Assembly: GCA_018399285.1 (NCBI GenBank)
Contig: JAGYOW010000003.1
Span: 62,001 to 126,000, forward strand
Direction: 5' to 3'
DNA: 64,000 nt
Origin: Desulfotignum sp.
GTDB lineage: Bacteria > Desulfobacterota > Desulfobacteria > Desulfobacterales > Desulfobacteraceae
Within the stretch, counting starts at the first letter, position 1. Every line of letters begins with the position of its first letter. Below the pieces are notes generated by a model. It was not told where the DNA came from and did no database searches. It was given only the letters and a program-made list of their open reading frames with translations. The position numbers and the translations under genes were made by a program. Positions 59,051-64,000 of the stretch are shown here, one piece after another.

Positions 59051-60298
59051 ATGAACCAACCACTTCATTTTGATACCCGGGCCATTCACGAAGGGATCAA
59101 AGACCATGACTGGGAAGGGGCCACATTACCGCCCATTTTCCAGACAGCGGCCCATTTCCATGACACGGCCGCCGATCTGGGCCGGACCTTTGCCGGAGAG
59201 CGGTCCGACCATATCTACATGCGTCTGACCAACCCCACCAACCGGTTTCTGGAGGAAAAACTGGCCTCCCTGGAATCAGGACAATCCGCCGTGGTCACGG
59301 CATCGGGCATGGCGGCCATCAGCAACGCCTGCATGACGCTTCTGCGGGCCGGCGATGAATTTGTGGCATCCTCTTCTTTGTTCATGTCCACCTATGCCCT
59401 GTTCACCAATATCTTTAAAAAATACGGCATCACCGTGCGCCTGGCCGATCCGTTGAACCTGGAGGACATGGCTGCACAGATCACGGACAAGACCCGGTTC
59501 ATCTATATGGAAACCATCACCAACCCGGGCATGGAAATCCCGGACCTCAGACAGGTGGCAAACCTGGCCCATGAAAACGGGATTCCTCTGATGGTGGACA
59601 ACACCCTGGCCTCCCCGTGGCTGTGCCGGCCCATTGAGCTGGGGGCGGACATTGTGGTGCACTCCACCACCAAATATTTTTCAGGCCATGGCGCAGCCTT
59701 AGGGGGCGTGGTGGTGGATGCCGGAAATTTTGACTGGCACACGGACCGGTTTGCCGATTTTGCCCCTTTTGTGGCGCAGAAAGGCAACCTGGCGTTCATC
59801 CACCGCCTGTTCAAGGAGCACCATGTCAATTTCGGCACCACGGCGGCCCCGTTTCACTCGTTTCTGACGGTGCTGGGCCTGTCCACCATGGGGGTGCGCA
59901 TGGAACGGCACATGACCAACGCCGTTCAGGCGGCAACGTTTCTGAAGGAGCACCCCAAAGTGACATGGGTCAACTTTGTGGGATTTCCCGATCATCCCTG
60001 CCATGAGATGGCCAAAAAGCAATTTGGCGGCAAAGGATTCGGCACCATGCTGACATTCGGCCTGGCAGACCAGGATGCCTGTTTCCGGCTGGTGGACCAC
60101 CTGTCCATGATCCTGAACCTGGCCAATTTAGGCGACTGCAAAACCCTGATCATCCATCCGTATTCCTCCCAGTATGTCTCCTTCCCTAAGGAATTGAAAA
60201 ACCGGCTGGCCGACCCCTGCCTGCTGCGGTTTTCCGTGGGCATCGAGCACATCGATGACATCTGCGGGGACTTGGCGGCGGCCCTTGAAACGGTGTAA
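59051..60298 (+). CDS. O-acetylhomoserine sulfhydrylase / Cys-Met metabolism PLP enzyme
   Basis: 415 aa; FDTRAIHEG, YMRLTNPTNRFLEEKLASLESGQSAVVTASGMAAI, VDNTLASPWLCRPIELGADIVVHSTTKYFSGHG; adjacent to metX and metW. Confidence 0.9.
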   Translation: MNQPLHFDTRAIHEGIKDHDWEGATLPPIFQTAAHFHDTAADLGRTFAGERSDHIYMRLTNPTNRFLEEKLASLESGQSAVVTASGMAAISNACMTLLRAGDEFVASSSLFMSTYALFTNIFKKYGITVRLADPLNLEDMAAQITDKTRFIYMETITNPGMEIPDLRQVANLAHENGIPLMVDNTLASPWLCRPIELGADIVVHSTTKYFSGHGAALGGVVVDAGNFDWHTDRFADFAPFVAQKGNLAFIHRLFKEHHVNFGTTAAPFHSFLTVLGLSTMGVRMERHMTNAVQAATFLKEHPKVTWVNFVGFPDHPCHEMAKKQFGGKGFGTMLTFGLADQDACFRLVDHLSMILNLANLGDCKTLIIHPYSSQYVSFPKELKNRLADPCLLRFSVGIEHIDDICGDLAAALETV

Positions 60299-60300
60299 CC

Positions 60301-61476
60301 ATGAGTGAGTATATCGGTCATGATCACAACGGCACCACGGTGGGGCCGGTGGAAAAACAGTTTTTTACCTTTGCCGGCAAAGAGGCCCCGTTCCTCCTGG
60401 AAAGCGGGGCTGAGATCCATCCGGTCACCCTGGCCTATGAAACCTGCGGCACCCTGAATGAGGAAAGATCCAACGCCGTGCTGATCCTCCATGCCCTGTC
60501 CGGGGATTCCCACGTGGCCGGTTACTACACCCCGGAAGACCCCAAACCCGGATGGTGGGACATCATGGTGGGGCCGGGCAAGGGCATTGACACGGACAAA
60601 TATTTCGTGATCTGCACCAATATCCTGGGATCCTGCATGGGCTCCACCGGACCGGCTTGTGTCAACCCCAAAACCGGGATCCCCTACGGCACGGACTTTC
60701 CCCTGATCACCATCGGGGATATGGTCCGGGCCCAGAAAATGCTGATGGATCATCTGGGCATCAAAAAGCTGCTGGCAGTGGTGGGGGGATCAGTGGGCGG
60801 TATGCAGGTGCTGGAATGGTGTGTGCGGTATCCGGACAATGTGGCCTCTGCCGTGGCCCTGGCCACCACCTGCCGGCATTCCGCTCTGGCCATTGCGTTC
60901 AATGAGGTGGCCAGACAGTCCATCATGGCGGACCCCAACTGGTGCAGCGGCCATTATTACGGCAAAGCCAAACCCGGCATGGGGCTGGCCATCGCCCGGA
61001 TGATCGGGCATATCACTTATCTGTCCGATGAATCCATGCGACTGAAGTTCGGACGAAGGCTCCAGAACAAAAGCGCCTTGAGTTTCGAGTTCGGGGCCGA
61101 GTTCCAGGTGGAATCCTATCTCCAGTACCAGGGCAGAAAATTCATCGAGCGGTTTGATGCCAACTCATTTCTCTATATCACCAAGGCGGCGGATTATTTC
61201 GACCTGGCCCGGGAACACGGCAAAGGCTCCCTGGTCAAGGCGTTTTCAAAGTGCCGGGCCCGGTTTCTGGTGGTGTCCTACACCTCGGACTGGCTGTATC
61301 CCACCTATCAGTCCAAAGAAATGGTTAAGGCCATGAAAAAAAACAACCTGGATGTCAGCTTCTGTGAAATCCAGGCCCAGTGGGGCCATGATGCGTTTTT
61401 ACTGCCCAATGACAAACTGGATCATCTCATGAAAGGATTTTTAAACCGTGTGGCCCATGAATCCGCTCCGGTATGA
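60301..61476 (+). CDS. metX: Homoserine O-acetyltransferase
   Basis: 391 aa; LILHALSGDSHVAGYYTPED, PGWWDIMVGPGKGIDTDKYFVICTNILGSCMGSTGP, GGSVGGMQVLEW, WGHDAFL. Confidence 0.94.
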   Translation: MSEYIGHDHNGTTVGPVEKQFFTFAGKEAPFLLESGAEIHPVTLAYETCGTLNEERSNAVLILHALSGDSHVAGYYTPEDPKPGWWDIMVGPGKGIDTDKYFVICTNILGSCMGSTGPACVNPKTGIPYGTDFPLITIGDMVRAQKMLMDHLGIKKLLAVVGGSVGGMQVLEWCVRYPDNVASAVALATTCRHSALAIAFNEVARQSIMADPNWCSGHYYGKAKPGMGLAIARMIGHITYLSDESMRLKFGRRLQNKSALSFEFGAEFQVESYLQYQGRKFIERFDANSFLYITKAADYFDLAREHGKGSLVKAFSKCRARFLVVSYTSDWLYPTYQSKEMVKAMKKNNLDVSFCEIQAQWGHDAFLLPNDKLDHLMKGFLNRVAHESAPV

Positions 61477-62065
61477 TTTACAGATCATCGCCTCCTGGAT
61501 CACACCCGGGGCCAAGGTTTTGGAGCTTGGCTGCGGCGAAGGGGATCTGCTGCTGTGGCTCCGGCAGAACCGTCAGGTCAAGGAACGGGGCATTGAAATC
61601 AAGGAATCCAAAGTGGTCAAATGCATTGAAAAAGGCATTTCCGTGCTCCAGGGGGATATCAACACAGAGATCATGGATTATCCGGACCAGGCCTTTGATT
61701 TTGCCATCTGCTCCCAGACATTGCAGCAGGTGTATGACCCGGTGTTTCTGATCCGGTCCATGCTCCGGGTGGCGGACCAATGCGTGGTGAGTTTCCCCAA
61801 TTTCGGGCATTACAAAACCCGGATCCAGCTGATGTTCACCGGGTGCGCCCCGGTCACCAAAGAACTGCCCTATGAGTGGTATGACACCCCCAATATCCGG
61901 GTCTTAAGCCTCAGGGATTTTGAAAATTTCACCCGCCAGGCCGGGTTCCGGATTCTGAAAAAAGCGGCCATCAACACGAAAAATCACCAGATGGAGGGAA
62001 AAATCGTCACATTTTTACCCAATCTGTCCGCCACTTATGGTATCTTTCTGATCGGGCATCAATGA
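61457..62065 (+). CDS. metW: Methionine biosynthesis protein MetW
   Basis: MNPLRYDLQIIASWITPGAKVLELGCGEGDLLLWL, SFPNFGHYKTRIQLMFTG, LPYEWYDTPNIRVLSLRDFE; overlaps metX. Confidence 0.94.
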   Translation: MNPLRYDLQIIASWITPGAKVLELGCGEGDLLLWLRQNRQVKERGIEIKESKVVKCIEKGISVLQGDINTEIMDYPDQAFDFAICSQTLQQVYDPVFLIRSMLRVADQCVVSFPNFGHYKTRIQLMFTGCAPVTKELPYEWYDTPNIRVLSLRDFENFTRQAGFRILKKAAINTKNHQMEGKIVTFLPNLSATYGIFLIGHQ

Positions 62066-62117
62066 CAGTGCCTGACATTCGTGAAAATCATCATACCCTT
62101 TTGACAAGGAGACCGCC

Positions 62118-62897
62118 ATGGCATTTCAAGACATTCTGGTAACCACCCCGGCCGATCATGTGGGAACCATCACGTTGAACCGGCCCGAGCAGATGAACAC
62201 CTTCAGCACGGGCATGGCCCGGGAGCTGAACCGGGCACTGCGGGACCTGGATGCAGATCCCGGAATCCGGGTGATCCTGATAAAAGGAGCGGGCAAGGCG
62301 TTCTGCGCCGGCATCGATGTCACGGAACTGGCCGGCAAGTCTCCTCTGGAATACCAGGCATGGATCGAGACCATGGAACAGCCTCTGGTGACCATCTCAA
62401 AACTCAACAAACCCGTCATCGCCCAGGTGCACGGCGTGGCCGTGGCCAACGGTATGGGCCTTGCCGCGGCAGCGGATCTGGTCATGGCGGCGGACACCGT
62501 GCGCATGGGCCTGACCGCCATCAATGTGGGCCTCAACTGTGTGGGGCCCATCATTCCGGTATCCCGGTGCGTGGGCCGGAAAAAAGCCCTGGAGCTGCTG
62601 CTGTACGGCGACCTGATCAAGGCTTCGGAAGCCCTGTCTTTAGGCCTGGTGAACAAACTGGTTCCCAATGAGGACCTGGAGGATGAGGCCCTGGCCTGGG
62701 CCGCTGAGCTGGCAAAGAAGAGTCCCATCGCGGTACGCATCGCTAAAACCGCGTTTTACCGGTCCGAAGACCTGCATTACGAAGCCCGGTTCGCCTATAT
62801 GAACGAAGCCTTTGCCCGGCTGTGCACCACAGAAGATGCCAAAGAAGGGGTGAGCGCATTTTTTGAAAAACGCCCGCCTCAGTGGCAGGAAAAATGA
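62118..62897 (+). CDS. Enoyl-CoA hydratase/isomerase family protein
   Basis: 259 aa; ILIKGAGKAFCAGIDVTEL, KPVIAQVHGVAVANGMGLAAAADLVMA. Confidence 0.9.
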   Translation: MAFQDILVTTPADHVGTITLNRPEQMNTFSTGMARELNRALRDLDADPGIRVILIKGAGKAFCAGIDVTELAGKSPLEYQAWIETMEQPLVTISKLNKPVIAQVHGVAVANGMGLAAAADLVMAADTVRMGLTAINVGLNCVGPIIPVSRCVGRKKALELLLYGDLIKASEALSLGLVNKLVPNEDLEDEALAWAAELAKKSPIAVRIAKTAFYRSEDLHYEARFAYMNEAFARLCTTEDAKEGVSAFFEKRPPQWQEK

Positions 62898-62930
62898 CCG
62901 GACAGGTCCATCAGTGAGGTCTGATTTTTC

Positions 62931-63055
62931 AACCACGAAGGACACGAAGGACACGAAGTATGGGATTTGTTCTTGAAGTCCATGGTGAAACAGGAAAGGA
63001 ACTTGAAAATGGGGGTCAGCGATTCATTCAATAAATCTTCGTGCCCTTCGTGCTC
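62931..63055. repeat. Inverted-repeat-bounded CCACGAAGGACACGAAG-type intergenic element
   Basis: ACCACGAAGGACACGAAGGACACGAAG (from 62932) and opposing CTTCGTGCCCTTCGTGCTCTTC (from ~63027), ~100 bp apart. Confidence 0.65.
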
Positions 63056-64000
63056 TTCATCAGTGCGGTACCTCAGCGACACATACAAAAAGACTGGCAT
63101 CCCGGCACCCTGCTGGCGTTGTCCGGATATTACTGGAAAACCTGCACCCGCCGCGGCCGTGAAACTGGATATCTTTACCCTCATCGGCAACGATACTCTG
63201 ACTGCCCCGAAATAGCCAAACCGGATGGGATGCCCCAGGAACCACCATGCTCCTGGATGCCCTGGCCGCCATGGCGCTTTTGAACAAACTTCTTCAGTTC
63301 TTATAACACCCAGGCAGCCGCTGATTTTCTGTCAAAGATTCCGATCGATACATCGGATACATGATCCCGCTTCCACCACCACCTGGCCGAGTCCTGGGTC
63401 ACATGGACCAGGCCATCGACAGGCAGCCCCATCCGGGAGCAGTCATCTGTATCTTCGGACCAATGGCGGGAGGCGTTTTGATAGGCATGTTCAACAATGC
63501 CATGGCCACGGCACCCGTTGTGGCTCAATCCGTGGACGCAATATCAAAGATTGTTCCGCCTGCTGGACATGGGGGAAGGGTCCGGGCACCTATGCCATTC
63601 ATTTCTGCCGGGCCAACCCCGATCTGACTGCGGTGGTGTTCGATCTTGCCACCACCCGGCCGTTTTGCCGAAAAAACCATTGAGCGGTTCGGGTTGTCAG
63701 ACCGGATTCAGTTTGCCGAGGGTGATTACACCACCGGAGACGTTCCTAACAGGCATTTGATGCGGCCTGGCTGCTGTCCCATGTGCTCCACGGCGAAGGA
63801 CGGACAAGGCCGCCGGAATGGCCCATGCCGCCAAAACACTGGTGCTGGCGGACCTATATCCTACATCCTGGCAGACACCCGGGACCGCCCCGAATTTGCG
63901 GCCCTGTTTTTCTTTGAACATCTTGCTGGGTACGGATTCCGGGCAATCCTACAGTGAATCGGAAATCCGGGAAATGATGACCGCCGCCGGCCCTGACGGA
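63030..64000 (+). pseudogene. SAM-dependent methyltransferase (O-methyltransferase-like with dimerisation domain), multiply frameshifted and truncated at window edge
   Basis: Fragments in alternating frames: AAVKLDIFTLIGNDTLTAP, TTMLLDALAAMALLNK, LIGMFNNAMATAPVVAQSVD, RLFRLLDMG-GSGTYAIHFCRANPDLTAVVFDLATTRP, ERFGLSDRIQFAEGDYTTGDVP, ILADTRDRPEFAALF. Confidence 0.6.

Noticed and set aside
1-64000. CRISPR arrays, tRNA/rRNA genes, prophage or IS elements
   Set aside because: No regularly spaced direct repeats, cloverleaf-like intergenic sequence, transposase/integrase or phage structural ORFs recognised by reading; absence is not proven without tRNAscan/Infernal.

Overview
The window looks like a chromosomal segment from a sulfate-reducing Desulfobacteraceae-like (Desulfobacterota) bacterium; this is an inference from gene content, not a database match. 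It is densely coded and mostly housekeeping or metabolic. In order it carries: a split glutamate synthase; a sigma-54 regulator next to a beta-oxidation operon; an RND efflux pair; GAPDH coupled to a 1414-aa PEP-synthase-like dikinase; a SLOG-like protein, a ferritin-like protein and an MscS channel; a flavodoxin/ArsC-like fusion; a CBS-cNMP-DUF294 protein with a wrecked exonuclease; a RACo-like ASKHA protein; cardiolipin synthase; pepA; a MoxR/DUF58/transglutaminase cluster; mutY; a CDF transporter; an ECF sigma/anti-sigma pair; MOSC; YcaO-TPR; an orphan CpaF; an RlmN-like enzyme; a broken histidine kinase with an intact response regulator; acyl-CoA ligase; FemAB; and metY-metX-metW. Two observations stand out. 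(1) A ~110-nt nested palindromic element occurs twice, at ~5.1 kb and ~52.3 kb in opposite orientation, with a conserved loop and compensatory changes in the outer stem. (2) Frameshifts are strongly clustered in a few short patches, meaning either local low-quality sequence or real gene decay. No tRNA, rRNA, CRISPR array, prophage or complete transposon was recognised.
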